Below are positions 32,684 to 41,439 of a stretch of DNA of 64,000 nucleotides, in pieces. Location: contig JAKAQB010000009.1 in the NCBI GenBank assembly GCA_021811865.1, forward strand, positions 1 through 64,000, in the 5' to 3' direction. The position numbers and the translations under genes were made by a program. How positions within the stretch are numbered: position 1 is the first letter of the stretch; each line of letters starts with the position of its first letter. The notes beneath the pieces are model-generated. The model saw only the letters and a program-made list of their open reading frames with translations, did no database searches and was not told the DNA's origin. Origin of the DNA: Actinomycetes bacterium (GTDB taxonomy: Bacteria > Actinomycetota > Acidimicrobiia > Acidimicrobiales > Palsa-688).

Positions 32684-33652
32684 GTGCGAGCCGTCGTGGC
32701 CACAGCGGCGGGGGGCCCTGAGGTCCTGGAGGTACAGGACCGGGACGACCCTTCCCCCGCTACCGGGCAGCTGCTGGTGGACGTCGCCGCCGCCGGGGTC
32801 AACTTCATGGACATCTACGGCCGGGAGGGGCGCCGACCCTACGCCGGGACGCCCCCGTGGGTGCCCGGCGCCGAGGGTGCCGGCACCGTCTCTGCCGTCG
32901 GCGAGGGCGTGAGCGGGTTCTCGGTCGGCGACCTGGTGGCCTGGGCGTCGGCTCCCGGCAGCTACGCCCAACGGGTGGTCGTCGACGCGGGGCGTGCCGT
33001 CCACGTCCCGCCCGGGGTGGGCGCCGAGCGGGCCGCAGCGGTGATGTTGCAGGGGATCACAGCGCACTACCTCTGCCACAGCACGTACCCGGTCGCGACT
33101 GGCGACGTGGTCGTGGTCCACGCCGCCGGCGGCGGCGTCGGCCTGTTGCTGACCCAGATGGTGAAGCGACTCGGCGGCGTGGTGGTTGCCACCACCTCTG
33201 GGGGCGACAAGGAGGAGGCGGCGAGGCGCGCCGGGGCCGACCACAGCATTGCCTACGACGACGTCGGCGAGGTCGTGCGCCAGGTGACCGGCGGGGCGGG
33301 CGCGGCGGCCGTCTACGACGGGGTCGGTGCAGCCACCTTCGATGCCAGCCTCGCGGCGCTCCGCCGCCGAGGCGTCCTCGTGCTGTACGGGGCCGCGAGC
33401 GGGCCGGTCCCGCCGTTGGAGCTGACCCGCCTGATGACAGGCGGTTCGCTGTACATCACCCGGCCGACCATGGGCGACTACATCGCCACCCGGGAGGACC
33501 TCGACTGGCGGGCAGGAGACCTTTTTGGCTGGGTCGCCGACGGCTCCTTGACGGTGAGCGTCGGCGGCCGCTATCCCCTCGACGCCGCCGCTTCCGCCCA
33601 GGAGGACCTCGCCCGCCGCCGGACCTCGGGCAAGCTGCTGCTCCTGCCCTGA
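32684..33652 (+). CDS. NADPH:quinone oxidoreductase, MDR family
   Basis: A 322-residue zinc-free MDR enzyme with GVNFMDIYGREG, VPGAEGAGTVSAVG, and VVVHAAGGGVGLLLTQMVKR as the NADPH loop. It reduces quinones by one or two electrons. It begins VRAVVATAAGGPEVLEV, matching the family; the GTG at 32684 is chosen, with another GTG nine bases earlier. Its stop is overlapped by the CTG start proposed for thpR (CTGA). A small palindrome (GTACG-N5-CGTAC, 32620-32634) lies upstream. Confidence 0.9.
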   Translation: MRAVVATAAGGPEVLEVQDRDDPSPATGQLLVDVAAAGVNFMDIYGREGRRPYAGTPPWVPGAEGAGTVSAVGEGVSGFSVGDLVAWASAPGSYAQRVVVDAGRAVHVPPGVGAERAAAVMLQGITAHYLCHSTYPVATGDVVVVHAAGGGVGLLLTQMVKRLGGVVVATTSGGDKEEAARRAGADHSIAYDDVGEVVRQVTGGAGAAAVYDGVGAATFDASLAALRRRGVLVLYGAASGPVPPLELTRLMTGGSLYITRPTMGDYIATREDLDWRAGDLFGWVADGSLTVSVGGRYPLDAAASAQEDLARRRTSGKLLLLP

Positions 33653-34158
33653 CCACCAGCCGTCTGTTCGTGGCTGTCTGGCCCCCTCCGGCCGTCCTCG
33701 ACCGGATCGCGTCGCTCGACCGGCCGGAGATGCCGGGCATCCGCTGGACGACGCGCCAGCACTGGCACGTGACCCTCCGCTTCCTCGGCGACGTCGCCGA
33801 CCTCGAGCGGAGCGACCTCGACACCGCCCTGGCCGCCGTAGCCGCCTCGGCCGGTCCGGCGACTGTGACGGTCGGGCCGGCGACGAGGACGCTCGGCCAG
33901 GCGCTGCTGGTCGTGCCGGTCGGCGGTCTCGACCGCTTGGCGGCTGCCGTGCATGCCGTGACCGGGGCCGGCGACCGCCCTTTTGTCGGGCACATGACCC
34001 TGGCCCGGGCCCGCCGGAAGGCGCGGGTCCCGCACGGCCTCGGGGGTACCCCGCTCGAAGCGGTGTGGACGGCGACCGAGATGGTCCTTGCCCGGAGCCG
34101 CCTCGACGCCGCCGGCGCCGTGTACGAGCCAGCGGCTCGGTACCGCCTCGGCGGGTAG
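33649..34158 (+). CDS. thpR: RNA 2',3'-cyclic phosphodiesterase (2'-5' RNA ligase family)
   Basis: A 169-residue 2H phosphoesterase. The two catalytic HxT motifs are in WHVTLRFLG and FVGHMTLAR. It opens 2',3'-cyclic phosphates on RNA or joins tRNA halves in vitro. There is no ATG, GTG or TTG near the N-terminus. A CTG at 33649 overlaps the upstream TGA (CTGA) and gives LTTSRLFVAVWPP, the normal family beginning. This is the second CTGA overlap in the window. Confidence 0.88.
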   Translation: MTTSRLFVAVWPPPAVLDRIASLDRPEMPGIRWTTRQHWHVTLRFLGDVADLERSDLDTALAAVAASAGPATVTVGPATRTLGQALLVVPVGGLDRLAAAVHAVTGAGDRPFVGHMTLARARRKARVPHGLGGTPLEAVWTATEMVLARSRLDAAGAVYEPAARYRLGG

Positions 34159-34351
34159 CGTCCCACGCCACGCGGACCCTCGATGGGCTCCTCGGCGACG
34201 TGCTAGGCGACCGCATCGACGTCGGCCAGGTGCTCGGCGTCAAACCCGATCGCGGCCGCTCCGGGATGCCGTCGCGGCTGCGCTCCGGCGCCTGAGCCCA
34301 CGGAGCGCATCCGTAGACTGGATCGACCACCACGCCTGGAGGACCCTTTCT
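34159..34351. other. Gap with a possible small gene fragment
   Basis: The plus-strand frame ending at the TGA at 34295 reads LDGLLGDVLGDRIDVGQVLG and then a basic tail, which looks protein-like. It has no credible start and no recognised family. It may be a gene end left after a deletion between thpR and ychF. Its last part lies over the ychF leader. Confidence 0.3.
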
Positions 34352-35431
34352 GTGGGACTGTCGATCGGGATCGTAGGGCTGCCCAACGTCGGCAAGTCCA
34401 CCCTCTTCAATGCCCTGACGGGCAACGCCGCCCTCGCCGCCAACTACCCCTTCGCCACCATCGACCCCAACGTCGGCGTCGTCAACGTGCCCGACCCGAG
34501 GCTCGACCGCCTTGCCGAGCTCTACGCCAGCGAGCGCGTCGTCCCCGCCACGGTCACCTTCGTCGACATCGCCGGGCTGGTCCGGGGAGCGTCGGCGGGC
34601 GAGGGGCTCGGCAACCAGTTCCTCGCCGCCATCCGCGAGACCGACGCCATATGCCAGGTGGTGCGGGTGTTCTCCGATCCGGACGTCGTCCACGTCGAGG
34701 GTGCCGTCGACCCCCGCGCCGACATCGAGACCGTCAACACCGAGCTCGTGCTGGCAGACATCCAGACCATCGACAACCGCCGTGCGAGGCTCCAGCGGGA
34801 AGTCAAGGGCAGGCCGGAGCTGCGTGGCACCCTGGACGCCGTTGAGCGTGCCCGTGCCGTCCTGGATGCCGGCGTGCCGGTGTCCGCCGCCGGCGACCGG
34901 GTCGACGCGGCGCTGCTGGCCGATCTGCACCTTCTGACAGCGAAGCCTTTCATCTATGCCTTCAACATCGATGAGGCCGAGATCGGCGACGACGCCCGGG
35001 CCAAGGAGCTGGTGACCCCGGTCGCGCCGGCGCCTGCCGTCGTCGTATGCGCCGGGATCGAAGCGGAGCTCGTCGGCTTGGGTGCCGAGGAGGCCGCCGA
35101 GCTCCTCGCGGGGTACGGGCAGTCGACATCGGGCCTCGAGCAGCTCGTGCACGTCGGCTTCGGGGCCCTCGGGCTGCAGACGTTCCTCACCGCCGGGCCC
35201 AAGGAGTCCCGGGCCTGGACGATCCGGCTCGGTGCTACCGCTCCTCAGGCGGCCGGCGTCATCCACACCGACTTCCAGAGGGGCTTCGTGAAGGCAGAGG
35301 TGGTGAGCTACGACGACCTCTTGGAGCTCGGGTCCGTGCCTGCCGTGCGGGCCGCTGGCAGGGCTCGTCTGGAGGGCAAGGACTATGTGATGCGCGACGG
35401 CGACGTCGTGGAGTTCCGCTTCAACGTGTGA
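34352..35431 (+). CDS. ychF: YchF/OLA1 redox-responsive ATPase
   Basis: A 359-residue Obg-family P-loop protein: GLPNVGKST at the start, DIAGLVRGASAGEGLGN as switch II, and NIDE instead of the GTPase NKxD, which makes it prefer ATP. The C-terminal TGS domain begins about residue 275 (GLQTFLTAGPKESRAW). It binds ribosomes and affects stress resistance and translation start-site choice in E. coli. GTG at 34352 follows a GGAGG at 34339, ten bases apart. Confidence 0.95.
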   Translation: MGLSIGIVGLPNVGKSTLFNALTGNAALAANYPFATIDPNVGVVNVPDPRLDRLAELYASERVVPATVTFVDIAGLVRGASAGEGLGNQFLAAIRETDAICQVVRVFSDPDVVHVEGAVDPRADIETVNTELVLADIQTIDNRRARLQREVKGRPELRGTLDAVERARAVLDAGVPVSAAGDRVDAALLADLHLLTAKPFIYAFNIDEAEIGDDARAKELVTPVAPAPAVVVCAGIEAELVGLGAEEAAELLAGYGQSTSGLEQLVHVGFGALGLQTFLTAGPKESRAWTIRLGATAPQAAGVIHTDFQRGFVKAEVVSYDDLLELGSVPAVRAAGRARLEGKDYVMRDGDVVEFRFNV

Positions 35432-35624
35432 GTCGAGTCCCGCTTCGATTGCCGTCAGCACGGGTTGCCACCAGTGGCACGAAGTCCTTGCGCGTGGCAG
35501 GAGTCACTCCTAGCCTTCGTGGGTACGGGCCGGGGCCGGCCGCTGGTCGCAGCAAGGGGGAGACCGGACCGCCTCGGCTCGATCAGCGCTCGTGGCAGCG
35601 GCTGCCATGGGTAGCCTGACGAAC

Positions 35625-36047
35625 ATGAGTAGCCACGCCGATGTCCCGCCCGAGGTGGTGAAGAGCGACGAGGAGTGGCGGTCCCATCTCGGCGAGGAGC
35701 GCTATGACGTGCTCCGGCGAGGCGGGACCGAGCCGCCCTGGTCGGGGAAGTACGTCCACAACCACGATGACGGGACGTACCGTTGCGGCGCTTGCGGCAA
35801 CGTCTTGTTCCGCTCGGAGACGAAGTTCGACTCCGGCAGCGGGTGGCCGAGCTTCACGGAGCCAGCCGTCGTTGACGCCGTCGTCTTGCTGGAGGACCGC
35901 AGCCACGGCATCACCCGCACCGAGGTGCGCTGTCGGCGGTGCGGCGGCCACCTCGGCCACGTGTTCGCCGACGGGCCGGCGCCGACCGGCTTGCGGTACT
36001 GCATGAACTCGCTGTCGCTCGACTTCGAGCCTTTCACCCTCGGCTAG
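35625..36047 (+). CDS. msrB: Peptide-methionine (R)-S-oxide reductase
   Basis: A 140-residue MsrB. Zinc cysteines are in YRCGACG and RCRRCGGHLGHVF, and the catalytic Cys is in LRYCMNSLSLDF. It repairs methionine-R-sulfoxide in proteins. The ATG at 35625 is the best start; upstream GTG/ATG options add a nonconserved tail. An AGGAGT-C-ACTCCT palindrome (35499-35511) lies 113 bases before the start and could bind a regulator. Confidence 0.95.
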   Translation: MSSHADVPPEVVKSDEEWRSHLGEERYDVLRRGGTEPPWSGKYVHNHDDGTYRCGACGNVLFRSETKFDSGSGWPSFTEPAVVDAVVLLEDRSHGITRTEVRCRRCGGHLGHVFADGPAPTGLRYCMNSLSLDFEPFTLG

Positions 36048-36107
36048 CAAGCGGGGCCGAGGACGCCTGGCCGCCGGTGCCACAGCGCACCGGTAAGGTT
36101 CGATCCG

Positions 36108-38834
36108 GTGTTGCCGCCGCCGGATGCCTTCGGGCGCGGCGTCGTCGTGACCGGCGACGCTGCGCCTCCCGCGCCGTGGTCGTCGGCGCCGGCCGTTGTG
36201 GTGGACGAGGCGACGCTCGACTCCCCGGGAGCGGTGGTGGGCCAGTTGCACGAGGCCTGGGCCAGGCGGCGCCCGGTCACTGTGCGGCTCTTCGTCGACC
36301 CGGCGCGCTTTCGGGTGCCGGTCCCGGTGACAGCGGAGCCATGGACGCTCACCGCCGACTTCGAGCCGTTGGCTGACCGCCTCCAGTTCCTGGTCTGGGC
36401 CAACACCTACGACGCTCGCGGGGTGGCGGGGGCCGGCGGGGGGGAGCCGGTGTGGTGGTGGGCCCGCAAGGCGGGGCGCCTCGGTGCCCTACCGGTCGGG
36501 GCCGGCAGTGCCGGAGATGTGGTCCTCCCCGATGGGCGGCAGGCTTGGATCGACGCCGGCCCGCGCCGCACCTGGCCTGCCGGCTCGATCGACGGCGCCG
36601 TGGTGGTCCACGCCGAATCCGTCGAGCGCGACCGGCTCACCGTCGCCCCTTCTCTCGTAGGACCGCAGGGGGTGGCGGCCGGTGACCTGGCGCCGGACCA
36701 GCTGGCTGCGGTCACGAGCGACGCCGGTGCCGCCCGGGTGATCGCGCCGGCCGGATCAGGCAAGACCAGGGTCCTGACCGAGCGCCTCCGGCACCTTCTC
36801 GTCGACCGCGGATGGGAGCCGGACTGCGTGCTGGCCGTCGCATACAACAAGAAGGCGCAGGAGGAGCTCGACCAGCGCACGGCCGGAACCGGCGCCCGGA
36901 CCCGAACGCTCAACTCGCTCGGCCTGGCCGTCCTCACCCGCGCCCGGGGGGCTGCGCCTGCGGTCCTCGCCGAGCGGGACGTCCGGCGGGTGGTCGAGCG
37001 CCTGGCTCCGCCGGCGCGCCGGCGGAGCAACACCGACCCCATCGCTCCGTACCTCGAGGGGCTGTCCGCTGTCAGGCTCGGCCTGCGGGACCCCGGCGAC
37101 GTGGAAGCCTCACGCGACGACGTGCCCGGGTTGGCGGTGATGTGGCCCCGGTTCCGCGCTGCGTTGGCCGAGGCCGGAGCGGTGGACTTCGACGAGCAGG
37201 TCTACGGCGCCGTCGAGGCGCTGCTGCGTGACGGGAGCCTGAGGGCGGAGATGCGCCTCGGGTGCCGTCACCTACTCGTGGACGAGTTCCAGGACCTCAC
37301 GCCGGCGCACGTCTTGCTCCTACGCCTCCTGGCCGGCCCGGCCCTCGACTGCTTCGGCGTCGGCGACGACGACCAGGTCATCTACGGGCACGCCGGCGCC
37401 GACCCGCGGTTCCTGCTCGAGTACGACCGGCTGTTCCCCGGCGCCGCCGACCACCGCTTGGAGGTCAACTACCGGTGCCGTCCAGCGGTCGTCACCGCCG
37501 CGGTAGCCCTGCTGGGGCACAACCGGCAGCGGGTGGACAAGACCATCAGGGCCTCCCGCCCGCCAGCGCCTGCGGGATCGCCGCCGGCGCTGGACATCCA
37601 CCTGCACGGCCGTGGTGAGGGCATCACCTCCCTGGTCGAGGTCGTCCGCGCCCGGCTCGCGCTCGGGGCGGCAGCGGGCGACATCGCCGTGCTCGCGCGA
37701 GTGAACGCCCTGTTGCTCGGGCCGGTCATCGCCCTCGGCGAGGCAGGAGTCGCGGTGCAGTCGGCCGTCAGCCCGGACGTCCTCGAGCGCACCGGCATGC
37801 GCGCCGCCCTGGCTTACCTGCGCATCGCTGTTGCCGATGGGGCCATCTCTTCCGGTGACCTGGTCGAAGTCCTGCGACGCCCGAGCCGGGGCCTGCCCCC
37901 GTGGTTCACGGATCGGCTCCGCCGCAGGAAGGCTTGGTCGATCCCGGCGCTCGAGGGCATCGGGGCCACGATCCCTCACAAGGACAGCGCGAGGATCGAG
38001 CGCTTCGTGGACGACATCGTCGCCCTGCGCGCTGCGGCCACCCAGCTCGACACCGCCGGGCTGCTCCGATTCGTCCAGGATGACGTCGGCCTCGGTGGAG
38101 CGATGAACCTGCTCGACGCCAGCCGCGGCGGCGAAGGCTCCAGCCACGTCGACGACCTGGAGGCCCTCGAGGCAGTGGCCGCCTTGCATCCCACACCAGA
38201 CGGCTTCGACGCCTGGCTGCGCACCGGGCTCGCCCGGCCGCCGCAGCCGTGCGGGGTGACGGTGGCGACCGTGCACCGGGTGAAGGGCATGGAGTGGGAT
38301 CACGTCGTCGTCGCAGCGGTCAACGCCGGCATCGTCCCTCACCGCTTGGCGGAGGACGTGGAGGAGGAGCGGCGGGTCCTCCACGTGGCGCTCACCCGCG
38401 GCCGCGAGACCGTCACCCTGCTCGCCGATCGGAGCCGGCCGTCACCCATGCTGGACGAGCTCCGGGGGATCGTCGGATCGGATCCGAAGGCGGTGCCGGC
38501 GGGTGCCGCAGCGCGTGGAGGCGGGGGGGCGGGACCCCGGGTTTCCTCGCCCGCCACTCGCGTCCCCCTGCCTGTCTCAGGTGCTGGCCGCAGCGACCCA
38601 GCGCTCGAGGCGGCGCTGCGCTCGTGGCGCAAGCAGCGGGCGTCAGCGGACGGTGTGCCCGCTTACATGGTCTTCGCCGATCGGACCCTGCTGGCCATTG
38701 CTGCTCGCCGACCGGCGAACCTTGTCGCGCTCCGGCGGGTGGATGGCATCGGCCCCGCAAAGCTCGAGCGCTACGGCGCGGAGATCATCGCTTTGGTCTC
38801 AGCGATGGGCTGCGGTACCGGCGGCGGCGCGTAG
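36108..38834 (+). CDS. UvrD2-like superfamily-1 helicase with HRDC domain
   Basis: A 908-residue SF1A helicase. Walker A APAGSGKTR at about 213-221, DEFQDLTPAH at about 390, the 2A motif VHRVKGMEWDHVVV near 722, and VALTRGRETV complete the motor. The C-terminus (about 835-905) is an HRDC domain (VFADRTLLAIAARRPANL, then VDGIGPAKLERYG). This is the UvrD2 layout of mycobacteria, a 3'-5' helicase in DNA repair. Residues 1-190 form an extra N-terminal region I do not recognise, with LFVDPARFRVPVPVTAEPW and LVWANTYDARG. GTG start. Confidence 0.93.
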   Translation: MLPPPDAFGRGVVVTGDAAPPAPWSSAPAVVVDEATLDSPGAVVGQLHEAWARRRPVTVRLFVDPARFRVPVPVTAEPWTLTADFEPLADRLQFLVWANTYDARGVAGAGGGEPVWWWARKAGRLGALPVGAGSAGDVVLPDGRQAWIDAGPRRTWPAGSIDGAVVVHAESVERDRLTVAPSLVGPQGVAAGDLAPDQLAAVTSDAGAARVIAPAGSGKTRVLTERLRHLLVDRGWEPDCVLAVAYNKKAQEELDQRTAGTGARTRTLNSLGLAVLTRARGAAPAVLAERDVRRVVERLAPPARRRSNTDPIAPYLEGLSAVRLGLRDPGDVEASRDDVPGLAVMWPRFRAALAEAGAVDFDEQVYGAVEALLRDGSLRAEMRLGCRHLLVDEFQDLTPAHVLLLRLLAGPALDCFGVGDDDQVIYGHAGADPRFLLEYDRLFPGAADHRLEVNYRCRPAVVTAAVALLGHNRQRVDKTIRASRPPAPAGSPPALDIHLHGRGEGITSLVEVVRARLALGAAAGDIAVLARVNALLLGPVIALGEAGVAVQSAVSPDVLERTGMRAALAYLRIAVADGAISSGDLVEVLRRPSRGLPPWFTDRLRRRKAWSIPALEGIGATIPHKDSARIERFVDDIVALRAAATQLDTAGLLRFVQDDVGLGGAMNLLDASRGGEGSSHVDDLEALEAVAALHPTPDGFDAWLRTGLARPPQPCGVTVATVHRVKGMEWDHVVVAAVNAGIVPHRLAEDVEEERRVLHVALTRGRETVTLLADRSRPSPMLDELRGIVGSDPKAVPAGAAARGGGGAGPRVSSPATRVPLPVSGAGRSDPALEAALRSWRKQRASADGVPAYMVFADRTLLAIAARRPANLVALRRVDGIGPAKLERYGAEIIALVSAMGCGTGGGA

Positions 38835-38844
38835 GGTGCCGGCG

Positions 38845-39738
38845 ATGGCATACGCGACCGACGAGTTCTCCCTACTGCAGGAGAACGCCGCCGAGGCCGG
38901 CGTCGCCTGGACGGCGCCGGCGGTGCGGAGGGTGGAGGTGCCGCTGACCGGCGGGGTTCTCAGCGCGATCGTCTGGGGGGAGGCTCCTCCGCAGGTGGTC
39001 CTGGTGCACGGCAGCGCGCAGAATGCCCACACCTGGGACACGGTTGCCATCGCCCTGGGACGCCCGGTCGTCGCCGTCGACCTTCCGGGCCACGGACGCT
39101 CCGCCTGGCGGCCGGACCACGACTACTCGCCGGCCACGCTCGCCAGCGCGCTCGCCGGCGGCATCGAGGCGCTGGCACCGGACGCCCGCCTGCTCGTCGG
39201 CATGTCCCTCGGGGGACTCGCCGGCATCGCCCTCGCTGCCCGACGCCCCGAGCTGGTCCGCTCCCTCGCCCTCGTGGACATCACCCCCGGCGTCGACGCC
39301 GCCAAGGCGCGGGCCATCACCGCCTTCGTGTCGGGACCGACGCGCTTCGCTTCCTTCGACGAGATCCTGGATCACACCATCCGCCACAACCCAGGTCGGA
39401 GCGAGGCTTCCCTGCGACGCGGGGTGATCCACAACGCCCGGGAGCTCGAGGACGGGTCATGGACGTGGCGGTGGGACCCGGAGGGGATGGCCGTACGGTC
39501 CGAGGACGCGGGGCGTGACCAACGGTGGCTGTGGGACGACCTGGCGGCGACGGCCATGCCCGTCACGCTGGTGCAGGGCGGCCGGTCCCCCGTCGTCGAC
39601 GATGCCGACATCGCCGCGCTGCTCCAACGCCGGCCCGACGCGCAGGTCATGGTGGTGCACGAGGCGGGCCACAGCGTGCAAGGGGACCGGCCGCTCGAGC
39701 TGGCCCGGCTGCTCGGCGGGCTCCTCGAGCAGCGGTGA
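38845..39738 (+). CDS. Alpha/beta hydrolase
   Basis: A 297-residue alpha/beta hydrolase. The oxyanion VLVHGSAQNAHTWD at about 55, nucleophile GMSLGGLAG (Ser about 116), an acidic residue in SPVVDDADIA, and the His in HEAGHSVQGDRP give the full triad. Substrate unknown. It is coupled to an acyl-ACP thioesterase-like gene (GTGA overlap), which hints at lipid or acyl metabolism. ATG at 38845, 10 bases after the helicase. Confidence 0.9.
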   Translation: MAYATDEFSLLQENAAEAGVAWTAPAVRRVEVPLTGGVLSAIVWGEAPPQVVLVHGSAQNAHTWDTVAIALGRPVVAVDLPGHGRSAWRPDHDYSPATLASALAGGIEALAPDARLLVGMSLGGLAGIALAARRPELVRSLALVDITPGVDAAKARAITAFVSGPTRFASFDEILDHTIRHNPGRSEASLRRGVIHNARELEDGSWTWRWDPEGMAVRSEDAGRDQRWLWDDLAATAMPVTLVQGGRSPVVDDADIAALLQRRPDAQVMVVHEAGHSVQGDRPLELARLLGGLLEQR

Positions 39739-40535
39739 CCCAGCCGAGTGTGCGCCGGCCCGATGGTGCTGCGCCGCCCCTCCCGGTTGCGCCCGGTGCG
39801 GGAGCACGGGTCTTCCGTGCCGCTCGCAGGGTCCGGCTGGGCGACGTCTTGCCCGGCGACGGCGCTCGCCTCGACGCCTTGGCGCGCTACCTCCAGGATG
39901 TCGCCGCCGACGACATCGGCGAAACCGAAGTTGCCGGAGACCAGCGGTGGGTGGTCCGCCGCACCCGCCTCGAGCTTCGACGACGCCCCCGGTACGAGGA
40001 GCCGGTGGAGCTCGTGACCTGGTGCTCGGGGATCGGCGCCGCCTGGGCAGAACGGCGGACCTCCATCGTCGGATCGGCCGGAGTGGCGGCGGAGGCGGTC
40101 TCCCTGTGGGTGAGCCTGGACCCGGTCACGATGCGCCCGGCGCCTCTCGGGGAACGCTTCAGGGGGATCTACGGACCGGCGGCGGCGGGGCGGTCGGTGG
40201 CCGCGCGGCTCCTCCACGGCCCAGCCCCAGCGGACACCCCGGGGCGGGGGTGGCCGCTCCGGGTTGCCGACTTCGACGTCCTCGGCCACGTCAACAACGC
40301 CGCCGGCTGGGCCATGCTCGAGGACGAACTGGCACGCCACGCCCCCGGCGCATGCGTCGGGACCGCCGAGGTCGAGTACCGCAGGGCGATCGGTGCCGGC
40401 GGCGAGCCTGGCTCCCCCGGTCAGGTTGCGGTCTGCAGCGCCCGTTGCGGAGACGTCGTATGCGTGTGGGTCTCCGACGACGCCGGCGAGGTGGCGCTCT
40501 CGGCTGTCGCCAGCGTCGTGGCGCCGGGCGGGTAG
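39735..40535 (+). CDS. Acyl-ACP thioesterase-like protein (double hotdog)
   Basis: A 266-residue protein with two hotdog-like halves: ALARYLQDVAADDIGE in the first and DFDVLGHVNNAAGWAMLEDE in the second, the latter with the conserved N-N of acyl-ACP thioesterases. It would release fatty acids from acyl carrier protein or CoA. The GTG start overlaps the stop of the upstream hydrolase (GTGA). Confidence 0.85.
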   Translation: MTQPSVRRPDGAAPPLPVAPGAGARVFRAARRVRLGDVLPGDGARLDALARYLQDVAADDIGETEVAGDQRWVVRRTRLELRRRPRYEEPVELVTWCSGIGAAWAERRTSIVGSAGVAAEAVSLWVSLDPVTMRPAPLGERFRGIYGPAAAGRSVAARLLHGPAPADTPGRGWPLRVADFDVLGHVNNAAGWAMLEDELARHAPGACVGTAEVEYRRAIGAGGEPGSPGQVAVCSARCGDVVCVWVSDDAGEVALSAVASVVAPGG

Positions 40536-40562
40536 GCCGGCGCCGGCCTGACCCCCACACCG

Positions 40563-40609
40563 AACTGTGAGTGAAAACATCACACCCTGTGTACTTTCCA
40601 CTCACAGTT
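40563..40609. terminator. Nested inverted repeat, 11-bp arms
   Basis: AACTGTGAGTG (40563-40573) and CACTCACAGTT (40599-40609) are perfect partners. The 25-base loop holds a second hairpin, ACAC-CCT-GTGT (40582-40592). The AT content is above that of the surroundings. It lies 27 bases after the thioesterase stop. A terminator is likeliest; a small mobile-element relic is possible. Confidence 0.5.
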
Positions 40610-40683
40610 TGGATGGGATGGGCGGGACCGAGGCCGGCGGGGGACCGGGCGGGGCGGCGCCGCCGTCCGGTAGCGTCCCGCCC

Positions 40684-40974
40684 ATGGTCCATGCTTTCGT
40701 GCTCATCGACGCCGTCCCCTCCCGGGTGGCGTCGCTGGCTGCCGAGCTGGCCGACGTGGAAGGCGTAGCGGAGGTGTACTCGGTGGCCGGCCATGCCGAC
40801 CTCGTTGCCGTTGTCCGGGTGCGCCGCCACGAGGACCTCGCCGACGTCGTGACGCGGCGCATCCATGCCCTCGAGGGGATCACCGATACGAGGACGCTGA
40901 TCGCCTTCCAAGCGTTCAGCCGCCACGACCTCGAGGCGATCTGGGACCTGGGCGGTGACCCGGGACGGTCGTAG
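40684..40974 (+). CDS. Stand-alone Lrp/AsnC ligand-binding (RAM) domain
   Basis: A 96-residue protein that is only the RAM/AsnC ligand-binding fold: MVHAFVLIDAVPSRVASLAA, VEGVAEVYSVAGHADLVAVV and LEGITDTRTLIAFQAFSRHD. There is no DNA-binding helix-turn-helix. Such single-domain proteins may bind amino acids and modulate other Lrp-type regulators. ATG start at 40684. Confidence 0.9.
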   Translation: MVHAFVLIDAVPSRVASLAAELADVEGVAEVYSVAGHADLVAVVRVRRHEDLADVVTRRIHALEGITDTRTLIAFQAFSRHDLEAIWDLGGDPGRS

Positions 40975-41016
40975 GCCGGGGCGGGCAACCCGGGCACGGA
41001 CCGCCGGCTCGGCGGC

Positions 41017-41328
41017 CTACGTCTTGCGGGTCAGGTCCCGGAGGGCGGCGTTGCGAGCGGCGCGCTGCGCTTTGCGCCGCTTCCAGTAAGGGGTCTTCCA
41101 GACCTTGAAGCCCCCGCGGCGGCCGTCTTTGGGTGGCTGTGGCGGGCGCGGCGAAGCCCGGCGCCCGAGGTCGTGCACCTCCTTGGGGCAGCGGGCGTCG
41201 GCGTCCTCGAGCAGCTCCTCGTCGGTGCCCGCTGTCCGCAGCCGGGCTCTCGCCTCGTGCCGTACCTGGCGCCGGGTCCGCCTGCGGTGGTCCTGGGCGC
41301 CGGGGAGGAAGGTGTCGGCTGGACGCAT
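41017..41328 (-). CDS. Hypothetical basic protein
   Basis: A 103-residue, strongly basic protein with a Lys/Arg-rich C-terminal end (YWKRRKAQRAARNAALRDL) after a low-complexity Pro/Gly stretch. The N-terminal half (PGAQDHRRRTRRQVRHEARA) is also helical and basic. I think similar short proteins occur in Actinomycetota, but I cannot name a function. Nucleic-acid binding is a guess from charge. ATG start at 41328. Confidence 0.5.
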   Translation of the reverse strand: MRPADTFLPGAQDHRRRTRRQVRHEARARLRTAGTDEELLEDADARCPKEVHDLGRRASPRPPQPPKDGRRGGFKVWKTPYWKRRKAQRAARNAALRDLTRKT

Positions 41329-41347
41329 GAATTGCCTCCTCGAGACC

Positions 41348-41364
41348 ACCGGCCTGAGGCCGGT
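41348..41364. terminator. 7-bp hairpin between orn and the basic-protein gene
   Basis: ACCGGCC-TGA-GGCCGGT is perfect. The two neighbouring genes are on the minus strand, so it could end the orn transcript or lie in the leader of the small gene. Confidence 0.4.
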
Positions 41365-41439
41365 TCCTTCAATCCACTGTGCCACGCACACGGGGTTACG
41401 CGTGGGGATTCTCGCGACCGGTGGGAGCCGGAAGGGTCC

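Noticed and set aside
41328..41400. tRNA-like sequence on the minus strand
   Set aside because: It has a D-arm-like GTGGCACAGTGGATTGA and an anticodon-like hairpin, but no T-loop (GTTC) and no matching acceptor stem. At most it is a heavily eroded tRNA.
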